From positions 5,575,001 to 5,639,000 of the forward strand of contig NZ_CP107996.1 of assembly GCF_036088315.1 (NCBI RefSeq): 64,000 bases of DNA, read 5' to 3'. The stretch comes from Streptomyces sp. NBC_00344. GTDB lineage: Bacteria; Actinomycetota; Actinomycetes; Streptomycetales; Streptomycetaceae. Position numbers and translations under genes: made by a program. Shown here piece after piece: positions 21,261-31,422 of this stretch; positions within the stretch are counted from its first letter, which is position 1, and every line of letters starts with the position of its first letter. The notes beneath the pieces were generated by a model. The model was not told where the DNA came from. It searched no databases and saw nothing but the letters and a program-made list of their open reading frames with translations.

Positions 21261-21668
21261 GTGCAATCTCCAGTCGAACGGCCACGTCGCCCCTTGGGGC
21301 GCTTGCGTTGCAGTCAAGGGATCGTTGACGAGCGCTTGTTCCGGGGAACGGGCGGGGTGGTGCCGGTTTCCGGCCGTCTCGGCAGCGAGTGTCCGAGCAG
21401 GATACGACGCACCCTAGTGATCCGCATGACGGGTTCGGCAACCTGACTGCGCCGAACGAGTGAGCGTCAGGTGAGTGAGTTGTAACCTCACGGTGAACGT
21501 GATGCTGAATGCGGTCGGAGGCAGGGTCCCGCCGGCGCTGATACCCTGGTGGCCCGTGGACCGGTGGTCATCACACCCCCGAACCGCAGCGACGGCACCC
21601 CCGGAGTTTTCCGGGGCCTCGTGCCGGCACGCACCTCAGATCGCGACCACGGGAGCCCCCTCTTGGCC
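21261..21668. promoter_or_regulatory. Divergent control region between the GH15 gene and pyrG
   Basis: This 408-bp stretch holds no convincing gene. It must carry the promoters of both divergent genes, but no clear -35/-10 pair stands out. A small hairpin (ccccgg at 21599-21604 with ccgggg at 21611-21616, loop agtttt) lies about 50 nt before the pyrG start and could influence the leader. I see no T tract after it. Confidence 0.5.
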
Positions 21669-23318
<1,650 letters not shown>

Positions 23319-23403
23319 CGGGCTGCTGTACAGCGATACGGTTGACCGGGGCGGGGTCTCTTGAGGCTCCTGCCCCGGTTCACGTTCTGGAGAGGACGCT
23401 TTC

Positions 23404-24030
23404 ATGGGCATCAAGGACACCCCCGCCGAGTGGCAGGTCACGGCGACCAGGACTCCCTTCACCGGCAACAAGACAAGCGTCCGCACCGACGATGTGGTCA
23501 TGCCCGACGGCATGGTCGTCCACCGCGACTACCAGGTCCATCCCGGCTCGGTGGCCGTCCTCGCGCTCGATGAGCAGGGCCGGGTCCTCGTCCTGCGTCA
23601 GTACCGGCACCCGGTACGCCACAAGCTCTGGGAGATCCCGGCCGGTCTGCTCGACATCCCCGGAGAGAACCCGTTGCACGCCGCGCAGCGCGAGCTCTAC
23701 GAGGAGGCGCACGTCAAGGCCGAGGACTGGCGGGTGCTGACCGACGTCTACACCACGCCGGGAGGCTGCGACGAAGCCGTACGGATCTTCCTCGCCCGTG
23801 ATGTCTCCGAGGTCGAGGGTGAGCGGTTCGAGGTCTCCGAGGAGGAGGCCGACATGGAACTCGCACGGGTGGATCCGGCGGAGCTGGTACGCGGTGTGCT
23901 TGCGGGGGATCTGCACAACACCTGTCTGGTCGTCGGTGTCCTGGCACTCACCGCCGCACTGAACGGCGACGGGCTCGATGCGCTCCGCCCGGCGGACGCG
24001 CCCTGGCCGGCCCGTCCGTTCGAGGCGTAG
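23404..24030 (+). CDS. NUDIX hydrolase, ADP-ribose pyrophosphatase-like
   Basis: The product has 208 residues. GGAGAGGA precedes the ATG by about 7 nt. The fold starts with the beta strands around VLRQYRHPVRHKLWEIPAG. The Nudix box reads GLLDIPGE, NPLHAAQ, RELYEEAHV. Compared with the consensus GX5EX7REUXEEXGU it has one extra residue before the first Glu and His where Gly is usual, but all metal-binding Glu residues are kept. ADP-ribose pyrophosphatases split ADP-ribose to AMP and ribose-5-phosphate. It lies 85 bp after pyrG in the same direction, the common Streptomyces order. This protein could also connect with the NAD/ADP-ribose genes at 32.6-37.6 kb, but that is inference. Confidence 0.88.
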   Translation: MGIKDTPAEWQVTATRTPFTGNKTSVRTDDVVMPDGMVVHRDYQVHPGSVAVLALDEQGRVLVLRQYRHPVRHKLWEIPAGLLDIPGENPLHAAQRELYEEAHVKAEDWRVLTDVYTTPGGCDEAVRIFLARDVSEVEGERFEVSEEEADMELARVDPAELVRGVLAGDLHNTCLVVGVLALTAALNGDGLDALRPADAPWPARPFEA

Positions 24031-24187
24031 CCGGAGCACTCGGTCCGTCAATCGGATGATCCGTTGAACCGGTTGGCGGATTCCGCCGTTGCGGTCCGCC
24101 CGATCCGTCCCGCTGCCTGAACTACGCTCGGCACTGTCCCGTCCGGACCCCCGGCGGGCTGGTGCGCAGGCGGACGGAGCGAGGCCC

Positions 24188-26230
24188 GTGACGGATCAGG
24201 CAGTGGATTCGGCCGACCGGGTCGCTACCTCGAACGCCGTGCCGGCAACCGGTCAGTTCGTCGGCAGGCGACGTGAATTGAAGGCGCTGCGGGCCGACAT
24301 CGAACGCGCGGGTCTGGACACGCTGGCCGGGCGCAAGGGCGCACGGCCCCGGGTGCTGCTGATCGCGGGCCGCCCGGGCTCGGGTCGCAGCGCCCTCGCC
24401 CGGGAGCTCGCCGCGCAACTGGCCGGCGACTACCCCGACGGTGTACTGCGGGCCAGACTCACCGGGCCCGGCGGTGACCGGGTGCCGGCGGCCGACACCG
24501 CTCGTGAACTGCTCGGGCTCCTCGGGGTACCGGCGCCCGCAGGGGCCGGGGAGGACGAGCTCACCGAGCTGGTGCGCGGGGCCATCGGCGGACGCCGGGC
24601 CCTGCTGCTCCTCGACGACGCGGCTGACGCCGGCCAGGTCGAGCCGTTGCTGCCCGACGCGTCCGCCTCCCTCGTGGTGGCCACGTCGACCGGACCGCTG
24701 ACCGGTATCCCCGACGTCCGGCCCTGCACGCTCGGAGGCCTGGACACCGGCTCGGCCGTCGAGTTGCTCAAGCAGGCCGCAGGTGCGGTGCGGATCACCG
24801 TCGACCCCCGGACGGCGGAGACACTGGCCGAGGAGTGCGGCGGACAACCCGCCGCACTCGTCCTGGTGGGCGGCTGGCTGGCCACCAGGCCCAAGCTGTC
24901 GGTCGCCGACGTGACCAAGCAGCTGTGGAGCCTGCCCGACGAGGCGGAGGAGCCCAAGGCGGCTTCCAGGCCGCTGGCCCGCGCCTTCCGTTTCGTGTAC
25001 CGCTCGCTGCCGCAGTCCGCCGCCCGGCTACTGCGACTGCTGGCGCTCGCACCGGCCGGTCTTGTCGACGCGCACACGGCTTCGGCGCTGGCCGGCTGCT
25101 CGGTATCCGCGGCCCGGACCACCCTGGAGGAGTTCACCACGCTCGGGCTGCTGCGCGGAACGGACGGCCCGCAGTTCGAGGTTCCCGGCTGTCTGGTGCC
25201 CCTGCTGACCGAGCTGATGGAGACGCAGGACCGCCCGGCCGAGGTGCAACTGGCCCGTGCCCGCATGCTCGAGCGGACCGTACGGCTGCTGCAGTCGTGC
25301 TGGGCGATCACCGAACCGGACGATTCGGTGATCCGCAAGAAGCTCGCCGGACTGCCCCGTTCGCTGCGCTTCACCAGCGCTCCGGCGGCTGCCGAATGGC
25401 TGCGGCTGCGGCTGCCCGCGCTGCTCGCGTCCGCCAGGCTCGCCGTCGCGGACGGCGAGCTCGACACCCTGGCCAGGCGGCTGGTCGCCGCGCTGGTGCG
25501 GGCGCTGGCCGCACACCGGGGCACGGACGCCGCAGCGCCGGTCCTCTACGGGCTCCATCAACTCGTCCTCGGTGTGGCTGAACGGCGCGGGCTGCACCGT
25601 GAACGGGCCGCCGCGCTGCTCAACCTGGCAGATCTGGACGCGGAGTGCGGCCGTACCCGGGAGGCGCTGGCCCGCTACAAGGCCGCACTGGACGCAGGCC
25701 GGTCCGCCCATGATCCGTACGCGACCGGGCGGGCCACGGAATCCGTGGGCGGCGCCTACCAGGAGCTGAGGGACTGGGACCGGGCGGCCGACTGGTACGG
25801 CAGGGCCCTGGCGCACCGCCAGGCGCGCGGGGAGCGGAGCGAGGAGTCCCGGCTGTACGGGCGGCTCGGGACCGTCCACAGCTATGCCGGGCGCTACGGC
25901 GACGCACTGCGCAGCTGGCGGGCGGCGGTGGCCGGATACCGCCGTCTCGGTGACCTCTCCGGCCAGGCGCGGGCACTGAGCGAGCTGGCCAGGGTGCAGG
26001 AGTACGCGGGTCACCCGGAGGAGTCCCTGCGCACCTGCACCGAGGCCGTCGAGTGGGCGCGCCGAGCCGATGACGTGCGGCTTCAGGCCGCGCTGTACCT
26101 GCGGCTGGCCGACACCCTGGACCGGCTGGGGGACTCGGCGGCGGCCCAGCTGCACAGGGGTTCAGCAGGCAGATTGCTGGCAGATTCCAAATCTACCTAC
26201 GAAATCCGTGGCACATCTGCGGAAGATTGA
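24188..26230 (+). CDS. AfsR-like NTPase with C-terminal TPR repeats, without a SARP domain
   Basis: The product has 680 residues from the GTG at 24188 (GGAG upstream). An NB-ARC/AAA-like module starts at about residue 25 (GQFVGRRRELKALRADIERA). Its P-loop is GRPGSGRSALARELA, where Arg replaces the usual Lys; the kinase-2 motif is ALLLLDDAADAGQVEPLLP. A winged-helix-like part follows (LRLLALAPAGLVDAHTASAL). From residue about 480, TPR units appear (LADLDAECGRTREALARYKA and ESVGGAYQELRDWDRAADWY). The layout is that of AfsR-type regulators minus the DNA-binding SARP domain. It may be a signalling NTPase; the role is unknown and it stands alone between nudix and ald. Confidence 0.82.
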   Translation: MTDQAVDSADRVATSNAVPATGQFVGRRRELKALRADIERAGLDTLAGRKGARPRVLLIAGRPGSGRSALARELAAQLAGDYPDGVLRARLTGPGGDRVPAADTARELLGLLGVPAPAGAGEDELTELVRGAIGGRRALLLLDDAADAGQVEPLLPDASASLVVATSTGPLTGIPDVRPCTLGGLDTGSAVELLKQAAGAVRITVDPRTAETLAEECGGQPAALVLVGGWLATRPKLSVADVTKQLWSLPDEAEEPKAASRPLARAFRFVYRSLPQSAARLLRLLALAPAGLVDAHTASALAGCSVSAARTTLEEFTTLGLLRGTDGPQFEVPGCLVPLLTELMETQDRPAEVQLARARMLERTVRLLQSCWAITEPDDSVIRKKLAGLPRSLRFTSAPAAAEWLRLRLPALLASARLAVADGELDTLARRLVAALVRALAAHRGTDAAAPVLYGLHQLVLGVAERRGLHRERAAALLNLADLDAECGRTREALARYKAALDAGRSAHDPYATGRATESVGGAYQELRDWDRAADWYGRALAHRQARGERSEESRLYGRLGTVHSYAGRYGDALRSWRAAVAGYRRLGDLSGQARALSELARVQEYAGHPEESLRTCTEAVEWARRADDVRLQAALYLRLADTLDRLGDSAAAQLHRGSAGRLLADSKSTYEIRGTSAED

Positions 26231-26365
26231 TGCTTTGAAAGGCTAGACAGCAGGAAGCCCTTCATTAGACTGGTTCCGTCGCGTGTATCCGTGGTGCATC
26301 CAGCTGTGCTGTGCATGCTCGGGTATGTATGGCATTGCCCGAGTTATCCACCTGAGTCAAGGACC

Positions 26366-27490
26366 GTGATCGACGTGAAGGTCGGCATCCCCCGCGAAGT
26401 CAAGAACAACGAGTTCCGGGTGGCCATCACCCCGGCCGGTGTGAACGAGCTGGTGCGCCACGGACACCAGGTCGCCATCGAGCAGAACGCCGGAGTCGGC
26501 TCCGCGATCACGGACGTGGAGTACGTGGCGGCCGGGGCGCAGATCCTGCCCACGGCGGACGAGGTCTGGGCCACCGCCGACCTGCTGCTGAAGGTCAAGG
26601 AGCCCATCGCCGAGGAGTACCACCGGCTCCGCAAGGACCAGACGCTCTTCACGTACCTGCACCTCGCGGCCTCCCGCGACTGCACGGACGCCCTGCTGAG
26701 CTCCGGCACCACCGCCATCGCGTACGAGACGGTCGAGACCGCGGCCCGCCAGCTGCCCCTGCTCGCCCCGATGTCGGAGGTGGCCGGCCGGCTCGCCCCG
26801 CAGGTGGGCGCCTACCATCTGATGCGCTCGGTGGGCGGCCGCGGTGTGCTGCCCGGCGGGGTGCCGGGTACGGCCGCCGGCGAAGCGGTGGTCATCGGCG
26901 GCGGGGTCTCCGGCTGGAACGCCACTCAGATCGCCGTCGGCATGGGCTTCCATGTGACCCTGCTCGACAGGGACATCAACAAGCTCCGCGAGGCGGACAG
27001 GATCTTCGGCACCAAGGTGCGGACCATCGTCTCCAACGCCTACGAACTGGAGAAGGCGGTCATCGGCGCGGACCTCGTCATCGGCGCCGTACTCATCCCC
27101 GGTGCGAAGGCTCCGAAGCTCGTCACCAACGCGCTGGTCGCCCGGATGAAGCCCGGAAGTGTACTTGTCGACATTGCGATTGATCAGGGCGGCTGCTTCG
27201 AGGACTCCCACCCGACCACGCACGCCGAGCCGACCTTCCAGGTCCACAACTCGGTGTTCTACTGCGTGGCCAACATGCCGGGTGCGGTGCCGAGCACGTC
27301 CACCTACGCGCTGACGAACGCCACGCTTCCGTACATCCTGGAGCTCGCGAACCGCGGCTGGGTCGAGGCGCTGCGCCGCGACTCCGCGCTCGCTCTGGGC
27401 CTCAACACCCATGACGGGCAGGTTGTTTACGGGTCTGTGGCCGAGGCACACAACCTCCCGTACACCGAACTGAGCACCCTGCTCGGCTGA
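26366..27490 (+). CDS. ald: Alanine dehydrogenase
   Basis: The product has 374 residues from the GTG at 26366; a GTG at 26375 (371 residues) fits the AAGGA spacing better. The N-terminal catalytic part has VGIPREVKNNEFRVAITPAG and a substrate Lys in LLLKVKEPIAEEY. The active His is in FTYLHLAASRDC. The NAD-binding Rossmann loop is VVIGGGVSGWNATQIAVGMG. The enzyme interconverts L-alanine with pyruvate and ammonia using NAD+, and serves amino-acid catabolism and sporulation energy in actinobacteria. The gene is monocistronic, with a terminator about 30 nt downstream. Confidence 0.96.
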   Translation: MIDVKVGIPREVKNNEFRVAITPAGVNELVRHGHQVAIEQNAGVGSAITDVEYVAAGAQILPTADEVWATADLLLKVKEPIAEEYHRLRKDQTLFTYLHLAASRDCTDALLSSGTTAIAYETVETAARQLPLLAPMSEVAGRLAPQVGAYHLMRSVGGRGVLPGGVPGTAAGEAVVIGGGVSGWNATQIAVGMGFHVTLLDRDINKLREADRIFGTKVRTIVSNAYELEKAVIGADLVIGAVLIPGAKAPKLVTNALVARMKPGSVLVDIAIDQGGCFEDSHPTTHAEPTFQVHNSVFYCVANMPGAVPSTSTYALTNATLPYILELANRGWVEALRRDSALALGLNTHDGQVVYGSVAEAHNLPYTELSTLLG

Positions 27491-27521
27491 CGCGTCAACA
27501 CTCGCCGTCAATCTTGCGCAA

Positions 27522-27554
27522 CCGGCCGGACCTTGCCCGTGAAGGTCCGGCCGG
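27522..27554 (+). terminator. ald terminator
   Basis: A perfect 13-bp GC-rich stem (27522-27534 with 27542-27554) with a 7-nt loop lies 31 nt after the ald stop. The remaining bases to 27818 hold the promoter and leader of the parA-like gene and no other feature I can support. Confidence 0.8.
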
Positions 27555-27818
27555 AGCTGCTTGCGTCCTCTTTGTTCCCCTCGTTCAACTCGCGGCGAAC
27601 GTAGCCCTTTAGCCGTTTCGTACACCCGCGAAACGTCCCGAGTGGTCCCGGTGCGCCCTTGACAGCGGGGTGTTCGGTTGCCGACACATCGGGTCGGGTC
27701 CGGCGGATTGTGTTGCTGCGGAGTGGTGACACGCCATAGAGTCGCCCATCGTCGGCATGGTGCCACGCTGACCTATCGATAAAGTTTCCTGGTCACGTCC
27801 AAGGAGGTAAGACGACTT

Positions 27819-28979
27819 GTGAATGAGTCGACATTTACTCCCGGGGGTGGTCAACCAGGAGTGCCTGCTCGGAGCCATGGCCCTGCGGGGCGCGAGACTG
27901 TCGGCTCCGTCGCCGTCCGCACCTCCGGAACCCCACAGCACAGGACGACAGCCCACCAGAGTATGGACGGCCTACACGTGAACGCCAGGGCCGGCGACCG
28001 GAGTGGTGATAAGACCACCCATCTCGCCGTCTACAACGAGGTACCCGAGGGTCATTTCTACGACCCGGACGCCGAGTACGAGCCCGACCCGGAGTACGCG
28101 GCCACGCTCGCCCCGGACGCTGCACGCCAGCGCCGCGAGCGGATCGGCCCGACCGGACGGCCGCTGCCGTACTTCCCCATCCCGGGACCGCTGACCGACC
28201 ACGGTCCCGCCAAGATCATCGCGATGTGCAACCAGAAGGGCGGCGTGGGCAAGACCACGTCGACCATCAACCTGGGTGCCGCACTCGCCGAGTACGGACG
28301 ACGGGTTCTGCTGGTCGACTTCGACCCGCAGGGCGCGCTGTCCGTGGGGCTCGGCGTGAATCCGATGGAGCTCGACCTCACCGTCTACAACCTGCTCATG
28401 GAGCGGGGCATGGCGGCGGACGAGGTCCTGCTGAAGACCGCAGTGCCCAACATGGATCTGCTGCCCAGCAACATCGACCTCTCGGCAGCGGAAGTGCAAC
28501 TGGTCAGCGAAGTGGCCCGGGAGTCCACGCTGCAGCGGGCGCTCAAGCCGCTGATGCAGGACTACGACTACATCGTGATCGACTGCCAGCCGTCGCTGGG
28601 CCTGCTGACCGTGAACGCGCTGACCGCCGCACACAAGGTGATCGTGCCGCTGGAGTGCGAGTTCTTCGCGCTCCGTGGGGTGGCGCTGCTGACCGAGACC
28701 ATCGAGAAGGTCCAGGAGCGGCTCAACCCGGAGCTGGAGCTCGACGGCATCCTCGCCACGATGTACGACTCCCGCACGGTGCACAGCCGTGAGGTGCTCG
28801 CACGGGTCGTCGAGGCCTTCGACGACCACGTCTACCACACCGTCATCGGACGGACCGTACGGTTCCCCGAGACCACCGTCGCCGGCGAACCCATCACCAC
28901 GTATGCCTCCAACTCGGTCGGTGCGGCCGCTTATCGCCAGCTCGCCAGGGAGGTGCTCGCCCGGTGTCACGCCGAGTGA
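27819..28979 (+). CDS. ParA/Soj-like ATPase
   Basis: The product has 386 residues. The GTG start has a near-perfect AAGGAGGT 10 nt upstream. The first about 125 residues are a poorly conserved extension with the acidic stretch YDPDAEYEPDPEYAATLAPD. The ParA core has the deviant Walker A CNQKGGVGKTTSTINLGAAL, the switch VDFDPQGALSVGLGV, and DYIVIDCQPSLGLLTVNAL. It is not the oriC-linked parA; it is the ParA-like gene that precedes scpA-scpB in Streptomyces. The following gene, overlapping by 16 nt, may encode its DNA-binding partner. A role in segregation or condensation is likely from context. Confidence 0.9.
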   Translation: MNESTFTPGGGQPGVPARSHGPAGRETVGSVAVRTSGTPQHRTTAHQSMDGLHVNARAGDRSGDKTTHLAVYNEVPEGHFYDPDAEYEPDPEYAATLAPDAARQRRERIGPTGRPLPYFPIPGPLTDHGPAKIIAMCNQKGGVGKTTSTINLGAALAEYGRRVLLVDFDPQGALSVGLGVNPMELDLTVYNLLMERGMAADEVLLKTAVPNMDLLPSNIDLSAAEVQLVSEVARESTLQRALKPLMQDYDYIVIDCQPSLGLLTVNALTAAHKVIVPLECEFFALRGVALLTETIEKVQERLNPELELDGILATMYDSRTVHSREVLARVVEAFDDHVYHTVIGRTVRFPETTVAGEPITTYASNSVGAAAYRQLAREVLARCHAE

Positions 28980-29524
28980 GTCTGCCGGGGGCCGACGAAC
29001 TGTTCCGTACCACCGGGGGGATGGCGCTGCAGTCGTCGTCACCGAGGCGGCCGGTGAACGGCGAGCCCCGGGTGCCCGCGCCCGCGGGTGAGAGCGATCC
29101 GGCCGGCTCGGCGTCCGAGCGCACCGAACCCCCCGCGGCGGAACACTCCACCGCGGGGGCGGAGAACCAGGAGTCCCGCGCCAGGAACGGCGAGGCGGAG
29201 GCGGCGGGGAACGCCCGCAGGCCCGCCGACGGGCGCACCGCCCCTTCCGCTGCTGCGCCGGTGGCCCAGCAGCGCCGCCGTGGCGGAGGCCGGGGCGCCA
29301 ACCGCCGCCCCACCGGACGTGAACGCCACGACGAGAAGATCACGGTCTATGTCTCGGCCGAGGAACTGATGGACCTCGAGCACGCCCGTCTGGTGCTCCG
29401 CGGGGAGCACGGACTCGCCGTGGACCGCGGCCGGATCGTCAGGGAAGCGGTCGCCGTGGTCCTGGCGGACCTGGAATCACGCGGCGACGCCAGCATTCTT
29501 GTCCGGAGGCTGCGCGGGCGCTGA
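28964..29524 (+). CDS. Hypothetical protein, possible ribbon-helix-helix-like partner of ParA
   Basis: The product has 186 residues; the GTG start overlaps the parA-like gene by 16 nt in another frame, so it is coupled. Residues 1-120 are Pro/Ala/Arg-rich and disordered, with a basic patch (QQRRRGGGRGANRRPTGRER). The last 65 residues form an ordered unit: a strand-like DEKITVYVSAEELMDLEHAR followed by helices with DRGRIVREAVAVVLADL. A short basic strand followed by two helices resembles ribbon-helix-helix DNA-binding proteins such as ParG or CopG, common partners of ParA. This assignment is inference; no family can be named with certainty. Confidence 0.7.
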   Translation: MSRRVSLPGADELFRTTGGMALQSSSPRRPVNGEPRVPAPAGESDPAGSASERTEPPAAEHSTAGAENQESRARNGEAEAAGNARRPADGRTAPSAAAPVAQQRRRGGGRGANRRPTGRERHDEKITVYVSAEELMDLEHARLVLRGEHGLAVDRGRIVREAVAVVLADLESRGDASILVRRLRGR

Positions 29525-29578
29525 GCGGCTGCGCGCCGGTAGCCTTCCCGCGCCCGTACTTCCGTACTCTGGACCCCG

Positions 29579-30814
29579 ATGCCCACCGACGAATCCGCCC
29601 AGCCCCGCCGCCGGACCCTGGGGCGCGGCCCGGGAGCCGTCGTTCCCGCGGAGGCAGCGGCACCGGAGTCCGCCGCCGGTTCTCCGCCCGAGCCGGAGGC
29701 GCCGGAGGGGGATACGCCGCCCGCGGTGGACACCGCTCCGGCCGGTGCGGTCCCTGACGATGCGAACGCCGTCGAAGCCGGTGCGGTCCCGGAGGCCGCG
29801 CCCGCCCGGCTCCTGACCGCCGAGCACCCCGGCGATGCCGTGCCCGGCCCCCCGGTGCCCGAGGCCGCCACGGGCGGTCCCGATGTGTCCGGGCCTGTCA
29901 CCGATAGCCCCGATGTGTTCGGGCCTGTCACTGGTAACCCCGACGTGTCCGAGCCCCCCACGGGGCTTCCGCCACGCGGCAGCGACGCCCCCGAAACCGC
30001 CGACGAGCCGCACGACGGCAGGTTCAGGGTGCGGCTGGTCAATTTCGAAGGGCCCTTCGACCTGCTGCTCCAGCTGATCTCCAAACACAGGCTGGACGTC
30101 ACCGAGATCGCGCTGTCGAAGGTCACTGTCGAGTTCATGGCGCACATCCGGTCCATGGGCGCCGACTGGGATCTTGACCAGGCCACCGAATTCCTGGTGG
30201 TGGCCGCCACCCTTCTCGACCTCAAGGCCGCGCGGCTGCTGCCCGCGGCCGAGATCGAGGACGAGGCGGACCTCGCCCTGCTCGAAGCGCGTGACCTGCT
30301 CTTCGCGCGGCTGCTCCAGTACCGCGCCTACAAGCAGATCGCCGAGATCTTCAGCGACCGGCTGGAGGCCGAGGGCAGGCGGTACCCCCGGACCGTCGGC
30401 CTGGAACCGCACCATGCGGCGCTGCTGCCCGAAGTGGTCATCCGGATCGGCGCCGAGGGCTTCGCGAAACTCGCGGTGAAGGCGATGCAGCCCAGAGCGA
30501 GGCCGCAGATCTATGTGGATCACATCCATGCGCCGCTGGTCTCCGTACAGGAGCAGGCCGAGATCGTGATGGCACGCCTGCGGCAGGGCGGCGACGTGAG
30601 CTTCCGCACGCTCACCGAGGACGCCGAGGACACCCTCACGGTGGTGGCCCGTTTCCTGGCCCTGCTGGAGCTCTACCGGGAGAAGGCGGTCGTCCTGGAC
30701 CAGGAGGAGGCCCTCGGGGAGCTGCTGGTGCGCTGGACCGGTGGCGACGGTCCGACACCGGCCGTCACCGACGAATTCGACCGGCTCGATCATGTGGTGG
30801 AGGAAAAGGCGTGA
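29579..30814 (+). CDS. scpA: Segregation and condensation protein A (kleisin)
   Basis: The product has 411 residues. The first about 145 residues are a low-complexity Pro/Ala/Glu/Gly tail unusual in length for ScpA (about 250-270 residues elsewhere). The kleisin core then begins at FRVRLVNFEGPFDLLLQLIS, followed by DQATEFLVVAATLLDLKAAR, and ends with a winged helix (DVSFRTLTEDAEDTLTVVAR). ScpA bridges the SMC heads and recruits ScpB in the chromosome condensation complex. Its stop overlaps the scpB start by 4 nt. A 15-residue repeat unit lies in the N-terminal tail. Confidence 0.93.
   Translation: MPTDESAQPRRRTLGRGPGAVVPAEAAAPESAAGSPPEPEAPEGDTPPAVDTAPAGAVPDDANAVEAGAVPEAAPARLLTAEHPGDAVPGPPVPEAATGGPDVSGPVTDSPDVFGPVTGNPDVSEPPTGLPPRGSDAPETADEPHDGRFRVRLVNFEGPFDLLLQLISKHRLDVTEIALSKVTVEFMAHIRSMGADWDLDQATEFLVVAATLLDLKAARLLPAAEIEDEADLALLEARDLLFARLLQYRAYKQIAEIFSDRLEAEGRRYPRTVGLEPHHAALLPEVVIRIGAEGFAKLAVKAMQPRARPQIYVDHIHAPLVSVQEQAEIVMARLRQGGDVSFRTLTEDAEDTLTVVARFLALLELYREKAVVLDQEEALGELLVRWTGGDGPTPAVTDEFDRLDHVVEEKA
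29881..29970 (+). repeat. 30-bp tandem repeat in the scpA N-terminal tail
   Basis: Two full 30-bp units (29881-29910 and 29911-29940) and a degenerate third encode PDVSGPVTDS, PDVFGPVTGN, PDVSEPPTG-like stretches. The units are about 85 percent identical by eye. Such length-variable minisatellites often differ between strains. Confidence 0.8.
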
Positions 30815-31422
30815 GTGATCTCAAGCCCGCGCTCGAGGCGGTCCTGATGGTCGTCGACGAGCCGGCCACCGAAGAACACCTGGCCAAGGTGCTCGACCGG
30901 CCCCCTCGGGAGATCTCGGTGGCACTGCGTGCCCTGTCCGACGAGTACACCGTTCAGGGGCGCGGTTTCGACCTGCGGCTCGTCGCCGGCGGCTGGCGGT
31001 TCTACACCCGTCCCGAGTACGCGGAAGCGGTCGAGGCGTTCGTCCTGGACGGGCAGCAGGCCCGGCTGACGCAGGCGGCGCTGGAGACGCTCGCGGTGGT
31101 CGCGTACCGTCAGCCGGTGAGCCGTTCCCGCGTCTCCGCGGTCCGCGGAGTGAACTGCGACGGGGTCATGCGGACCCTCCTGCAGCGCGGTCTGATCGAT
31201 GAGGCGGGCGCGGAACCCGAAACAGGTGCGATCCTGTACGGGACGACGAACTACTTTCTGGAGCGGATGGGCCTACGAGGCCTGGACGAGCTCCCGGAGC
31301 TCGCGCCCTTCCTTCCGGAGGCGGATGCGATCGAGGCCGAGACACAAGAAGGTGTGCCGTCGTTCGATCCGGATGCACCGGACGGTCCGGACACCGACGC
31401 AGACGACAAGACGGAACTTTGA
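30811..31422 (+). CDS. scpB: Segregation and condensation protein B
   Basis: The product has 203 residues. The GTG overlaps the scpA stop. It is formed of two winged-helix domains: LKPALEAVLMVVDEPATEEH at the start and LTQAALETLAVVAYRQPVSR in the second, then TDATLLERGL-like VMRTLLQRGLIDEAG. ScpB dimers bind ScpA in the SMC complex. An acidic tail of about 30 residues ends the protein. The stop overlaps the next gene's ATG (TGATG). Confidence 0.94.
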   Translation: MSDLKPALEAVLMVVDEPATEEHLAKVLDRPPREISVALRALSDEYTVQGRGFDLRLVAGGWRFYTRPEYAEAVEAFVLDGQQARLTQAALETLAVVAYRQPVSRSRVSAVRGVNCDGVMRTLLQRGLIDEAGAEPETGAILYGTTNYFLERMGLRGLDELPELAPFLPEADAIEAETQEGVPSFDPDAPDGPDTDADDKTEL

